From JABDLO01 sp035327565 (lineage in GTDB: Bacteria > Bacteroidota > Bacteroidia > Chitinophagales > Saprospiraceae), in NCBI GenBank assembly GCA_035327565.1, contig DAOLDB010000001.1, positions 1-64,000 on the forward strand: DNA of 64,000 nucleotides, in the 5' to 3' direction. Each line of letters opens with the position of its first letter. The stretch's first letter is position 1. Under the pieces are notes generated by a model that was not told where the DNA came from, did not search any database, and was given only the letters and a program-made list of their open reading frames with translations. A program made the position numbers and the translations under genes. Shown here piece by piece: positions 35,064-43,653 of this stretch.

Positions 35064-36470
35064 TTAATAATGACACTTCTGACATTCCAGTCCCCCAATA
35101 TCAGCTACTGTAACTTTATCTCTTGTACCTTTTTGAATCTCATCATGAAACTTTGCATAGCTGGCGTAATAATCATTTGAACTGAATTTAACCTCAGTTT
35201 GTCTGTGACAATTAATACACCAGCCCATAGATAAAGGTGAAGCCTGATAAAGAACTTCCATTTCTTCGACTTTACCGTGACAAGTCTGACATTCAATTTT
35301 GCCAATGGTGACATGTTGTGCATGGTTAAAATATACATGATCAGGCAAATTGTGAATTCTTATCCATTCTATCGGACCTTGAATTTTCCTCTTTTGCTCG
35401 TTGGTAAGAGAGGCCACAATTTGATCCCACTGTCTTCTTACTTCCAACTGACCTTCCGCATCAAGGGATGTGGCTTCTTTGGCCGTTAGGTATTCCTGTT
35501 CTATCCATGCTGTATACAACTCTTTAATGTCATCAGTGGAATAATTGTCGTAATCCTCAATATATGTGTTGGAGATGGGATCATATCCTATAGAGGCAAA
35601 TATTTTGGTGAGCTCAGCTGTGCCGTAAGTTGAACCCACGCGAATTGCCTGATGGCAATTCATACATGTATTGGCTGCAGGAATCACACTATGTTTTGAT
35701 CTTCTTGCTCCATCATGGCAGTATTGACAATCAATCTTATGAAGACCGGCATGGGTCTCATGAGAAAATTTTATGGGTTGCTCCGGAGCATAACCTTGCT
35801 GGCGTCCCAGGTTCACAGCGTTATTTACAGTTGTGTAACCTGCAAACAAAACCAATGCAAAAATAGCAAAGGTGATTACCCCTTTTGAAGTGAGCATCTG
35901 CCAGATGGTTTTATCTTCGTAATCATCCTTGCCGTCCTGCAACGCAGCCAGTTTATTCAGATTATTAATTATCCTAGTCATAAGTATGGCCAGTCCTCCC
36001 AACACCAATACCAACAACCAATACACCCATTGCGGTGTTTCCGTAGGCGCTGCCACACCAGCACCGCCCGGGCCCCCGTCAATCCTGGGAGGATACGTTC
36101 CTTCTGCTACTCCATTAATATAAGCCAGTATGGATCCTATTTCATCATCAGTAAGATCGGGAAAAGCCGTCATGACATTAGGCTTATACTGATTCCATAG
36201 TTCTACTGCCCTTGGATGTCCTTGTGCTATTAAAGCCTGAGAATTACGAATCCAGGCATATAATGCTTCATCATCTCCCCATAATTCCTGCGTTCCGGCT
36301 AACGCTGGGCCTGTAGCAGCAGAAACCATATTTCTGGCGTGGCATTGACCACAATACTGGCGAAAAAGATTTCTTCCCAGATCAAGTGATACTTCACCAT
36401 AAATCAGGAATGAGGGAAAAATCAATAAAATGGCGACTAAACTTTTGATAGTCAAGTGCTTATTTATCAT
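35064..36470 (-). CDS. actA: alternative complex III multiheme cytochrome ActA with N-terminal cytochrome c
   Basis: A 468-residue protein with six CxxCH motifs: CGQCH in an N-terminal cytochrome c domain (residues about 30-125, distal Met in PNVMTAFPDL), a membrane helix (VYWLLVLVLGGLAILMT) with a second at VITFAIFALVLFAGY, then CQYCH, CMNCH, CQTCH, CINCH and CQKCH in the pentaheme domain. The extra monoheme domain fused to ActA is seen in other Bacteroidota and can hand electrons to the oxidase CuA site. The first 24 residues are a signal peptide. It is the first gene of the locus and is preceded by a good promoter. Confidence 0.95.
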   Translation of the reverse strand: MINKHLTIKSLVAILLIFPSFLIYGEVSLDLGRNLFRQYCGQCHARNMVSAATGPALAGTQELWGDDEALYAWIRNSQALIAQGHPRAVELWNQYKPNVMTAFPDLTDDEIGSILAYINGVAEGTYPPRIDGGPGGAGVAAPTETPQWVYWLLVLVLGGLAILMTRIINNLNKLAALQDGKDDYEDKTIWQMLTSKGVITFAIFALVLFAGYTTVNNAVNLGRQQGYAPEQPIKFSHETHAGLHKIDCQYCHDGARRSKHSVIPAANTCMNCHQAIRVGSTYGTAELTKIFASIGYDPISNTYIEDYDNYSTDDIKELYTAWIEQEYLTAKEATSLDAEGQLEVRRQWDQIVASLTNEQKRKIQGPIEWIRIHNLPDHVYFNHAQHVTIGKIECQTCHGKVEEMEVLYQASPLSMGWCINCHRQTEVKFSSNDYYASYAKFHDEIQKGTRDKVTVADIGGLECQKCHY

Positions 36471-36544
36471 GTATCTATACTTTTTAGCATTTGAGGAGTT
36501 TCACCGGATTTGCATGTAAAGTCTACAGTTCCGTTATAGTCCTG

Positions 36545-36577
36545 CAAAAATATAAGTTCACATGAATTATTAACAAA
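36545..36577 (-). promoter_or_regulatory. promoter of the act-cox respiratory locus
   Basis: On the minus strand TTTG (36574-36577) and a perfect TAnnTTTG (TATTTTTG, 36545-36552) are 21 bp apart. The actA ATG at 36470 lies about 75 bp downstream. Since the genes that follow are tightly spaced and co-directional to 19855, one long transcript is likely, perhaps with internal starts near 21156-21341. Confidence 0.6.
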
Positions 36578-36814
36578 AATTAATAATTTATGAATATTAT
36601 TTAGATATATTCTAAATAAATTGACAGGAGTATCCTTTCTTTTCTGGAGAAGAAAGTCTTAAAGAGTGAATTGGATTCAGTGGGCATTTTGCAGTATACA
36701 ACACATCAAAATATCATCTCACTATCCAATCATTTTCCCTCGCATTACATCCTGGCATTTACCCTTTCAATTATGATAAATCAACTATCTTCGCACGCAT
36801 TGATTTTAAAACCT

Positions 36815-37702
36815 ATGCATAAGGACAGAACTTTTTTCCTTATCGTACTTGCATTTTTGGCCATTTATTTTATTTGGGGTTCTACCTATCTGTTTAACCG
36901 GATAGTGGTTAGAGAAATTCCTCCATTTCAACTGTCAGGCTATCGCTTCATTTTTGCCTCCGCGATTATTTTTTGCATGGTATTTTTAAGTAAAAGAAAA
37001 AAACCGATAACAAGAATACAAATACGTAATGCCGGTATTGCCGGAATACTTTTCCTTACTTTGGGAAATGGTGGTGTGGTGTGGGCACTTCAATATGTTG
37101 ACAGTGGCATGACAGCCTTATTGGTATCAGCCCAACCTTTGGTATTGATTCTGTTGCTCAGGATTCATGAAAAAAAGAAAATCTCCTATCAATCATGGAT
37201 TGGCGTATTTCTTGGTATTGCAGGAATCTATTTGCTTTCCAATCAAAATGCATTAATTGAAACAAAAATGCAAGTCATTGGATTGTTTGTCATTTTTTTA
37301 TGCCTGATTGCCTGGGGTTATGGAAGTATGTTTGTATCAAAAGCGGATATGCCTGCATCTTCCTTTGAGAATTCCGCCTATCAGATGATCATTGGAGGTT
37401 TTTCAATGATCCTGGTTAGTTTTCTATTGGGCGAGCCCCGAACCCATTGGTCCACATTAAGTGAACTGACTATCTATTCTATGATATTCCTGGTGCTGTT
37501 TGGTAGTATTCTTGCCTTTACATCATTCAACTTTTTGCTACGCCATGTGTCGCCAGAGAAAGTATCTACCAATACATATGTTAATCCGATCGTCGCTCTC
37601 TTTCTTGGCTGGATAGTTTTAAGTGAAATCATCACCTTGCAATCCATAATGGCTACCTGCATTTTATTAACCGGGGTATATTTTATTCATAAAGGGAAAT
37701 GA
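36815..37702 (+). CDS. EamA-family (DMT superfamily) transporter
   Basis: A 295-residue inner-membrane protein with ten helices in two EamA repeats, from FFLIVLAFLAIYFIWGSTYL and FQLSGYRFIFASAIIFCMVF to LGWIVLSEIITLQSIMATCI. Such proteins export amino acids, nucleobases or other metabolites. The frame extends up to 36671, but the added 48 residues are not membrane-like and the ATG at 36815 gives the typical N-terminus. A weak -7-like TATCTTCG lies 20-30 bp upstream. It runs divergently from the act locus. The substrate is unknown. Confidence 0.9.
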   Translation: MHKDRTFFLIVLAFLAIYFIWGSTYLFNRIVVREIPPFQLSGYRFIFASAIIFCMVFLSKRKKPITRIQIRNAGIAGILFLTLGNGGVVWALQYVDSGMTALLVSAQPLVLILLLRIHEKKKISYQSWIGVFLGIAGIYLLSNQNALIETKMQVIGLFVIFLCLIAWGYGSMFVSKADMPASSFENSAYQMIIGGFSMILVSFLLGEPRTHWSTLSELTIYSMIFLVLFGSILAFTSFNFLLRHVSPEKVSTNTYVNPIVALFLGWIVLSEIITLQSIMATCILLTGVYFIHKGK

Positions 37703-37886
37703 TAAAGGTATATTTCCCGATTCAAGGCAACCATAAAACCATTTGCATAAAAAATCGCCCATTTCTATAGGTGTTGGTCCCCTACCTCAATAGTCTCATC
37801 GCTTTAGCCCGTTATATTTTGAAACGTTGAGAAAAAATCCTAATTTTATTTTTATAATACCGAAATTGAATATCCAAGGTGGTCCA

Positions 37887-37915
37887 TTTTGTAATTTTTC
37901 TTTGGGTTTCATTTG
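37887..37915 (+). promoter_or_regulatory. weak candidate promoter for lipoprotein gene
   Basis: TTTTG at 37887-37891 and TTCATTTG at 37908-37915 (one mismatch to TAnnTTTG) are 16 bp apart, about 55 bp before the ATG at 37969. Spacing is one base short of the usual range. Confidence 0.3.
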
Positions 37916-37968
37916 TGGCGACAGATCACATGTTTATTATTTTTTATTAAACTTAAAATATTTATATT

Positions 37969-38685
37969 ATGCAAAAGATCATTCCCAACATGCTCAGCAT
38001 TCGCGCTTTTATGATTTTCATTTTATTCGTATCTGTTTCCTGTACCAGTATTTCATATATACCTACTGTTACTCTGGATGTCAGTCCTGTCACCATAAAC
38101 AAATCACTTCAAATAGATAAATTTGATAATTTAACTCCGGAATCCGATCATAAAAATCCATTCTCAGGTATTGCAGCCACTAATCCTGATGCTTTATCCG
38201 GGGCACTTGATCTTCAGGTACCTAATGCCATCACATGGGACTTTTCGAATAATCAGGTCTTTTTGGATGTAAAAAGAAATTTAGACAATCCGGATTATGT
38301 GATGAAAGGAGAAATCCTCCGCTTCAGAGGTAAGTACAGACCATCAACATTTAATTATGTCATTTCCGTAGTAGGAGGAGTAGGTCTGGGAATGTTTAAC
38401 GCTACAGAGGAACCTGCATATTTAATTCTTGCCGTACCTGCATTATTGCAATTTGCAGGACTACCCGTTCAAAAATTGTACACTGAAATTGAATTAAGGG
38501 TACACATATTTGACCGGGATGGTCAAAAAATCAACACGTATACGGGAAAAGCAAGTGATAGTACCTATCGAAATATTTATACCAATGTGGCATTTACTGT
38601 TCCTTCACATACCAACAAAAGTTTTAATAAAGTGGTACAACAAATAAGAGATCAGGTAATAGCCGATGTCCATTTGTACCAGTAA
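37969..38685 (+). CDS. lipoprotein of unknown function
   Basis: A 238-residue protein with a lipoprotein signal (FMIFILFVSVSC, Cys at residue 25). The mature part is mostly beta (FSNNQVFLDVKRNLDNPDY, YVMKGEILRFRGKYRP), with a central Gly-rich or hydrophobic stretch (VISVVGGVGLGMF, YLILAVPALLQFAGLPV), then TEIELRVHIFDRDGQKINTY and a C-terminal helix (SFNKVVQQIRDQVIADVHLY). The pattern resembles outer-membrane lipoproteins with a C-terminal amphipathic helix, such as LptE- or curli-assembly-like proteins, but no family was recognised. ATGs at codons 8 and 15 are alternative starts. Confidence 0.7.
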   Translation: MQKIIPNMLSIRAFMIFILFVSVSCTSISYIPTVTLDVSPVTINKSLQIDKFDNLTPESDHKNPFSGIAATNPDALSGALDLQVPNAITWDFSNNQVFLDVKRNLDNPDYVMKGEILRFRGKYRPSTFNYVISVVGGVGLGMFNATEEPAYLILAVPALLQFAGLPVQKLYTEIELRVHIFDRDGQKINTYTGKASDSTYRNIYTNVAFTVPSHTNKSFNKVVQQIRDQVIADVHLYQ

Positions 38686-38773
38686 GGTAAAGTTGAAATT
38701 ATTTTAGGTTTCTGTCCGAAACACAAAAGGTTGAGAGTATTTTTTGTATGTTTCGTGACAATTCATTTCTACA

Positions 38774-40399
38774 ATGGAAAAATATGATTTTATAATCGTT
38801 GGGGCAGGGTCTGCTGGATGTGTTTTGGCTCATCGTTTATCTTCAGATCCTACCATCCGGGTACTCCTACTGGAAGCAGGTGATAAAGACCATCATCTTT
38901 TTCAAAAGATACCAGGAGGGTATAGCAGACTCTTCAGGACTAAAGCAGACTGGGGGTTTTATTCTGAACCACAGGAACACCTGCATGGCCGTCAACTTTA
39001 CCTTCCCAGAGGAAAAGTAATGGGAGGCTGCAGTACTACCAATGCAATGGCCTATGTCAGAGGTAATGCCGAAGATTATGATTTATGGGAAAAAAACGGT
39101 TGTAACGGTTGGTCATACAATGATGTGCTGCCTTACTTCATTAAAAGTGAACACAGTGAATGTGCTTCTGAACTGGATGAATCATTTCACGGTGTTTCAG
39201 GACCGCTTCATGTCTCATTGGCGAAATCATTTGAAACACCATTCCTTCGTGCCTTTCTTTCCGCTTGTGAAAATCAGGGCATTCCCCGCAATAAGGATTA
39301 CAACGGTCACACTCAAAAAGGAGCAGGCAAGTTTCAGTTTACCATTAAAAATAATCGGCGTCATGGAGGTGCAGATGCATTCATCCATCCGGTAAGCTAC
39401 CGGAGAAACCTTCATATTTTGACAAAGGCTCGTGTGCATAATATAGAAATTCAAAATGATAAAGCTACCTCTGTATGGGTGTCTTTCAATGGAAAATCGC
39501 CTGAACGTATTGACTGTTCCAAAGAAATCCTATTATGTGCGGGCTCTTTTCATTCTCCACAAATATTGATGCTTTCCGGAATTGGAGATCCCCGGGAATT
39601 GTCCCGGCACAATATTCAGATAAAAATTCCTCTTCCAGGCGTGGGCAGGAATCTTCAGGATCATTTGTTTTTTCCCGTTTCCGTTTCTTCTAAAATACAG
39701 GGGGGCTTAAACCATCACCTCAAGCCATTGGGCCAGATCAAAGCCATTATCCAATATTTGCTTCAGCGAAAAGGACCTTTGACGATTGGGCCCCTGGAAG
39801 GGGTTGCTTTTTTCGATTCGATGAATGATGGCCATGTCGATTGCCAGTTTCATTTTTCTCCCTTTCACATTGGAAAGAGTTATGATTATGATATATATGA
39901 TTTGAGCTGTTACCCACATTTTGATGGTTATACCATTTTACCTTCACTCATCAGTCCGAAAAGCAGGGGGCACATTTGTCTGAGGTCTGCCAATCCACTG
40001 GATCCCCCATCCATACAACCTCACTTCCTTTCCAGGGATCAGGATTTGGAAACCCTCATACGTGGAGGAAAGAAAGCCATGGAAATCATGGAAGACCCCG
40101 CCTTTGATCCTTACCGAAAAGAGTGGATGCTTCCCAACCACCGATTAGATGAGGGAGAGTGGGCAGATCACATCAAAAAAACGGTAGAAACCATTTACCA
40201 TCCTTCAGGCACCTGTAAAATGGGAATGGATTCTGATGCTGTAACCAATCCCCAACTGAAAGTCCATGGTGTCAATGGGTTGAGAGTGGTCGATTGCTCA
40301 ATTATGCCTACGATTGTTCGGGGTAACACCAATGCCCCTGTATATATGATCGCTGAAAAAGCCGCCAGCATGATCCTAGCAGAGTATGGTTCAATGTAG
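38774..40399 (+). CDS. GMC-family FAD-dependent oxidoreductase (choline dehydrogenase-like)
   Basis: A 541-residue flavoenzyme that oxidises an alcohol to an aldehyde. The N-terminal ADP-binding motif DFIIVGAGSAGCVLAHRLS, the PRGKVMGGCSTTNAMAYVRG GMC signature 1, a second signature CAGSFHSPQILMLSGIG, and the C-terminal HPSGTCKMG and VVDCSIMPTIVRGNTNAP with the catalytic His-Asn region are all present. It is most like choline dehydrogenase/alcohol dehydrogenase members; no betaine aldehyde dehydrogenase is nearby, so choline is only one possibility. There is no signal peptide. It follows the lipoprotein gene by 88 bp. Confidence 0.93.
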   Translation: MEKYDFIIVGAGSAGCVLAHRLSSDPTIRVLLLEAGDKDHHLFQKIPGGYSRLFRTKADWGFYSEPQEHLHGRQLYLPRGKVMGGCSTTNAMAYVRGNAEDYDLWEKNGCNGWSYNDVLPYFIKSEHSECASELDESFHGVSGPLHVSLAKSFETPFLRAFLSACENQGIPRNKDYNGHTQKGAGKFQFTIKNNRRHGGADAFIHPVSYRRNLHILTKARVHNIEIQNDKATSVWVSFNGKSPERIDCSKEILLCAGSFHSPQILMLSGIGDPRELSRHNIQIKIPLPGVGRNLQDHLFFPVSVSSKIQGGLNHHLKPLGQIKAIIQYLLQRKGPLTIGPLEGVAFFDSMNDGHVDCQFHFSPFHIGKSYDYDIYDLSCYPHFDGYTILPSLISPKSRGHICLRSANPLDPPSIQPHFLSRDQDLETLIRGGKKAMEIMEDPAFDPYRKEWMLPNHRLDEGEWADHIKKTVETIYHPSGTCKMGMDSDAVTNPQLKVHGVNGLRVVDCSIMPTIVRGNTNAPVYMIAEKAASMILAEYGSM

Positions 40400-40723
40400 T
40401 TTTCCAGGTTGTAAATTGAGTCATTTACATTTTTTTCAATTCAAGTTCTACCGATATTTGATGTCTTAAGGGACTATTTAATCCAAATACCAAAAGCAGA
40501 AATACCCCGATGTTAAATTTTAATGCTGAGGATCTCCATCTGGTGCTTTATAGTAGCTGGGGTATATAGGCTATTCGATTTTACCCTCCTTGTGTTTAAA
40601 AATAATCCAGATCATATTCTCACATTCATCTAAAAAGCTAAAATTGTTTAACAATGCCTTCTCTTTTCTGAAAACATTCCTCTGCTTCTCACTATTTAAC
40701 AAATAAGGTTTTAAATCAAAACC
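40400..40723. other. 324-bp intergenic region before WD40 gene
   Basis: No coding frame was supported. ATACCCC (40502-40508) and GGGGTAT (40559-40565) are inverted 7-mers 50 bp apart, with a further GATG/CATC pair inside (40509-40512 and 40537-40540), so a folded RNA is possible but not matched to any known family. No -33/-7 pair was found; the segment just before the WD40 ATG is AT-rich. Confidence 0.4.
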
Positions 40724-41620
40724 ATGGAATGGTCAGTACAAAAGAAATTAAACGGTCATAAGGGCGCCATCTACAAGCTGATATATGATCCTGGGCGGCA
40801 AAAAATCCTTTCTACCGGTGGGGATGGCTATATAGTGGCCTGGGATCCTGAGTTCTCTACAGATGGCCAACTCCTTGCCAGAGACAGTGATCATATTCTC
40901 ACCATGGCCTCAGGGATAAATGGTGAAATCTATGCCGGTACGCTGCAAGGAAATCTTTTACAAATCGATGAAAAGGTGCACCTTGCACGAAAAATCTCAC
41001 ATCATACCAAAGGAATTTACTCTATTATTACCATAAATCATGGTTTGATTAGTGCCGGTGCCGATGGTAGGGTAACATTCTGGGATAGTGATACTCTTTT
41101 GCCGGCAGAGAGTTTGCAATTGAGTCAAAAAAATATACGTAATCTTGCCATTGAAGCTGAGGAAAACATATTGATTGCCGGTGCAGGTGATGGGAATATA
41201 TCCATCATTGATCTTCATAACCGGACGGTTTCTCACCAGATAGTTTCAGCACATAAAAAAACGGTTTTCTCATTGGCTTTTACCCATGACCGAAAATTTC
41301 TCATCAGTGGGGGCATGGATGCACAGATCCGGATTTGGGAAGTGATGACATGGAAATGTATTCAAAGCATTCCTGCCCATTGGTATACAGTTAATGATAT
41401 ATCGGTTCATCCGATGCATCCTGTTTTTGCCTCTGCAAGTCGTGACAGAAGCATTAAAATATGGGACAGCCAAAATTTCCAATTGCTGAAGGTGCTGGAC
41501 CGATGCCGGTACGATGCCCATTCCCATTCCGTCAACACCCTCCTTTGGTCAGAGGATGGACAGCATTTGTATAGTGGTAGCGATGACCGATCCATTCGGG
41601 TGTGGGAAGTCCATTTTTAG
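40724..41620 (+). CDS. WD40-repeat beta-propeller protein
   Basis: A 298-residue protein made almost entirely of WD-type repeats: GHKGAIYKLIYDPGRQKILS, TGGDGYIVAWDPE, HTKGIYSIITINHGLISAGA, SAHKKTVFSLAFTHDRKFLI, GGMDAQIRIWE, PAHWYTVNDISVHPMHPVFA, ASRDRSIKIWDSQN and YSGSDDRSIRVWE. Seven blades are plausible. There is no signal peptide or catalytic domain, so it is a cytosolic scaffold binding other proteins. Similar single-propeller genes are common in Bacteroidota. Partners are unknown; its neighbours (GMC enzyme and PorP) give no hint. Confidence 0.92.
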   Translation: MEWSVQKKLNGHKGAIYKLIYDPGRQKILSTGGDGYIVAWDPEFSTDGQLLARDSDHILTMASGINGEIYAGTLQGNLLQIDEKVHLARKISHHTKGIYSIITINHGLISAGADGRVTFWDSDTLLPAESLQLSQKNIRNLAIEAEENILIAGAGDGNISIIDLHNRTVSHQIVSAHKKTVFSLAFTHDRKFLISGGMDAQIRIWEVMTWKCIQSIPAHWYTVNDISVHPMHPVFASASRDRSIKIWDSQNFQLLKVLDRCRYDAHSHSVNTLLWSEDGQHLYSGSDDRSIRVWEVHF

Positions 41621-41636
41621 TTTCAATAAAAAAGAA

Positions 41637-41654
41637 GGGGATTATCAATTCCCC
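41637..41654 (-). terminator. candidate terminator downstream of porP-like gene
   Basis: GGGGA (41637-41641) pairs with TCCCC (41650-41654) across 8 nt. Read on the minus strand the stem is followed by TTCTTTTTT, which fits an intrinsic terminator for the porP-like gene about 190 bp upstream. The stem is short. Confidence 0.4.
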
Positions 41655-41847
41655 AGGGAAGCCAAAAGGGGATGCCAGTAGGTAAATTTTCAGCTCACAC
41701 GATCATCCATTTTGAACTTGATTTTCAATTGTACTTATCACTTATATGGCATCTCTCTTTGGATGACAATTATACTCTCATGGTAGCAATTAAAATTTAG
41801 ACCCCATCTGATACTTTACTCTGGCTAGTAAATGGAAAAAAATAGTG

Positions 41848-42894
41848 TTAGAACCTCGGACAATACACCCCTCTGTTTTCCGGGCCGCAAATCTCATAGC
41901 TTAGGGAAAGCTCAAAAGCGCCGTTACCCGCACCACCTGCTCTCAACTCTGAAACATTCAGGTCATAACTAAAGCCAATACCAAACTGACCCTGATGGAA
42001 GCGTGTACTTAGAATCAAAGCATCGGAAATCAACCCTCCTTCAAAATTGTTACCGAGTCTGTACCAACCACCAAACTGCCAGGATTGGTCAGAAACGGTA
42101 TTGGGTCCCATCAAAAACCGAAGGCTGGCACCGACATTGAGTTCGCGGTGTTCACCCTGCATCAGAAATACAGCATTGGGTAATATTTGAATTTTCTGTG
42201 CTATAGGCAATTGTGCCCCGCCATGCACAGTGGTTCGCATAAAGAGATTCGCTGTGCCATCACCAAGAAATGAAACATTAGGGCGGTTAAGGTGGGCGGC
42301 TGCAACACCTATATACCAATTGGTATTTTCATTCAAAACACTGAACCACAAAGCGCCTGCACCTATATCTGGATACAGAAAATTAAAATCATTGATGATC
42401 TCATTAGAGGGGATATTGGGATCAAATCCGGTAGATGTAATCTGGGTTGGCCAGCGAAGGTCTCCCGGTTTAATTCTTCGTTGCGAAAAGGCAGCATCAG
42501 CACCAAAAACCAGATAATGTGCCGACTGGCGATACCCTCCGAGTTTTTTGGAAAACGATAAACTTAACCTCCCCTGTGTGGTGCCAAATCTGGACTCTCC
42601 GGCTACATCTCCCCATAGTGATCCCCCAATACCAAAATAGTCTTCCCTTCCCACAGGTAACTTTTTGTCATAGGACGCTGAAAATGTGTTGTATGCATTA
42701 GCTCCTAAAACCGCCGCCCACTGGTTTCTGTAATTGATTATAGCCCGGGTGTTGCAGTTCATCACACCGGTAAGGGCAGGATTCAGGTTAAGCGGAGACA
42801 TATAGAACTGGCTGAAATGGATGTCCTGGGCAGATCCCAGAAAGAACATTCCGGAAAACAAAAATATAAAGTAATATCGAACCAATTTTCTCAT
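41848..42894 (-). CDS. PorP/SprF-family type IX secretion system membrane protein
   Basis: A 348-residue outer-membrane beta-barrel with signal peptide (FIFLFSGMFFLGSAQ) and the family's opening QDIHFSQFYMSPLNLNPALT, then NCNTRAIINYRNQWAAV, FSASYDKKLPV, FGIGGSLWGDVAGESRFGTT and SLSFSKKLGGYRQSAHYLVF, ending in ELSLSYEICG. Members bind surface adhesins or help export T9SS cargo such as SprB. Here no large adhesin with a C-terminal domain adjoins it, which is less usual. A -7-like element (minus-strand TATATTTG at 42997-43004) lies about 100 bp upstream without a -33 partner. Confidence 0.93.
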   Translation of the reverse strand: MRKLVRYYFIFLFSGMFFLGSAQDIHFSQFYMSPLNLNPALTGVMNCNTRAIINYRNQWAAVLGANAYNTFSASYDKKLPVGREDYFGIGGSLWGDVAGESRFGTTQGRLSLSFSKKLGGYRQSAHYLVFGADAAFSQRRIKPGDLRWPTQITSTGFDPNIPSNEIINDFNFLYPDIGAGALWFSVLNENTNWYIGVAAAHLNRPNVSFLGDGTANLFMRTTVHGGAQLPIAQKIQILPNAVFLMQGEHRELNVGASLRFLMGPNTVSDQSWQFGGWYRLGNNFEGGLISDALILSTRFHQGQFGIGFSYDLNVSELRAGGAGNGAFELSLSYEICGPENRGVYCPRF

Positions 42895-43230
42895 TTGTTT
42901 ACCTGTGTTGATTTTGGGTACGATGCGCTTAAGGCCGGCAAGAACCGATCAAACACTTTTCAAAACGTAAAAGTAAGTATTTTAATATAAGCAATACAAA
43001 TATAATTTAAGTGAAATGTGAAAATATTCGATACATCGAAAAGAAGAGGGTATATCACATTTCATGGCGGAAAGAAATTATCCATCTTTTTAGCTTGTTG
43101 AATTCATCCACCCAACATATAAAGCATCTTATACTTACATTAAACACAAAGAAAAGGATGATATGTGTATTTTACTTGAAAAATATTGAGAAAGAAGTGA
43201 AAGTCGACATATACCATTCCATATTATGTT
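42895..43230. other. 336-bp intergenic region upstream of porP-like gene
   Basis: The only recognisable element is a perfect minus-strand -7 box TATATTTG (42997-43004), without a TTG at -33. A 94-residue plus-strand frame (43011-43295) runs into the neighbouring minus-strand gene and shows no domain, so it was not called. Nothing else was seen. Confidence 0.4.
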
Positions 43231-43632
43231 CTATTTGCGCTTATACAATGAGGCCTCCCGAATCAATTCTTCCAATTTTGCTTTTCCAGTATTGATTTGT
43301 AAAAAGACATCATATATGATGAGAGACAGAACAACTTCTTTCCCCAGGATTGAAGCGGTAATGGACGTAAATTTTTCATTTGCCCTGAGCAGAAAATTCG
43401 ACAGCGCCAATAAATCATCCTCCTTTTCAATTTTATCCACCACAGTATCTGCAGAAATCATACCGGAATCCTCATGATATTCAATAACTATTGGATGATC
43501 ACCTCTGTCAATTTGCCAATTGTTAATACCTGTACGACAACGCTCGGGACTAAAACCGGCGGCTCTTAGCACTTCTTCTATTGTTGCCGAAGGTAAAGGG
43601 GGATCCCATTTCATTTCTTTTGTGCGTTTCAT
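43231..43632 (-). CDS. YbjN/secretion-chaperone-like small protein
   Basis: A 133-residue acidic cytosolic protein. The order of elements, a helix ATIEEVLRAAGFSPERC, a strand INNWQIDRGDHPIVIEYHED, a helix DLLALSNFLLRANEK, a strand TSITASILGKEVVLSLIIYD and a C-terminal helix GKAKLEELIREASLY, resembles the YbjN/type III chaperone (CesT) fold. That is a fold guess, not a motif match. It is 21 bp after the 435-residue gene and shares its direction, so both should be one operon. Function unknown. Confidence 0.65.
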   Translation of the reverse strand: MKRTKEMKWDPPLPSATIEEVLRAAGFSPERCRTGINNWQIDRGDHPIVIEYHEDSGMISADTVVDKIEKEDDLLALSNFLLRANEKFTSITASILGKEVVLSLIIYDVFLQINTGKAKLEELIREASLYKRK

Positions 43633-43653
43633 AGGGTTAAATTTCTGGATAAC

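Noticed and set aside
36671..36814. 48-residue N-terminal extension of the EamA transporter
   Set aside because: The sequence is not membrane-like, and the ATG at 36815 starts directly at the first transporter helix.
42997..43004. Perfect -7-like TATATTTG upstream of the porP-like gene (minus strand)
   Set aside because: No -33 element exists at the expected distance, so it was kept only as a note in the intergenic entry.
43011..43295. 94-residue plus-strand frame
   Set aside because: It overlaps the 133-residue minus-strand gene and has no recognisable feature.
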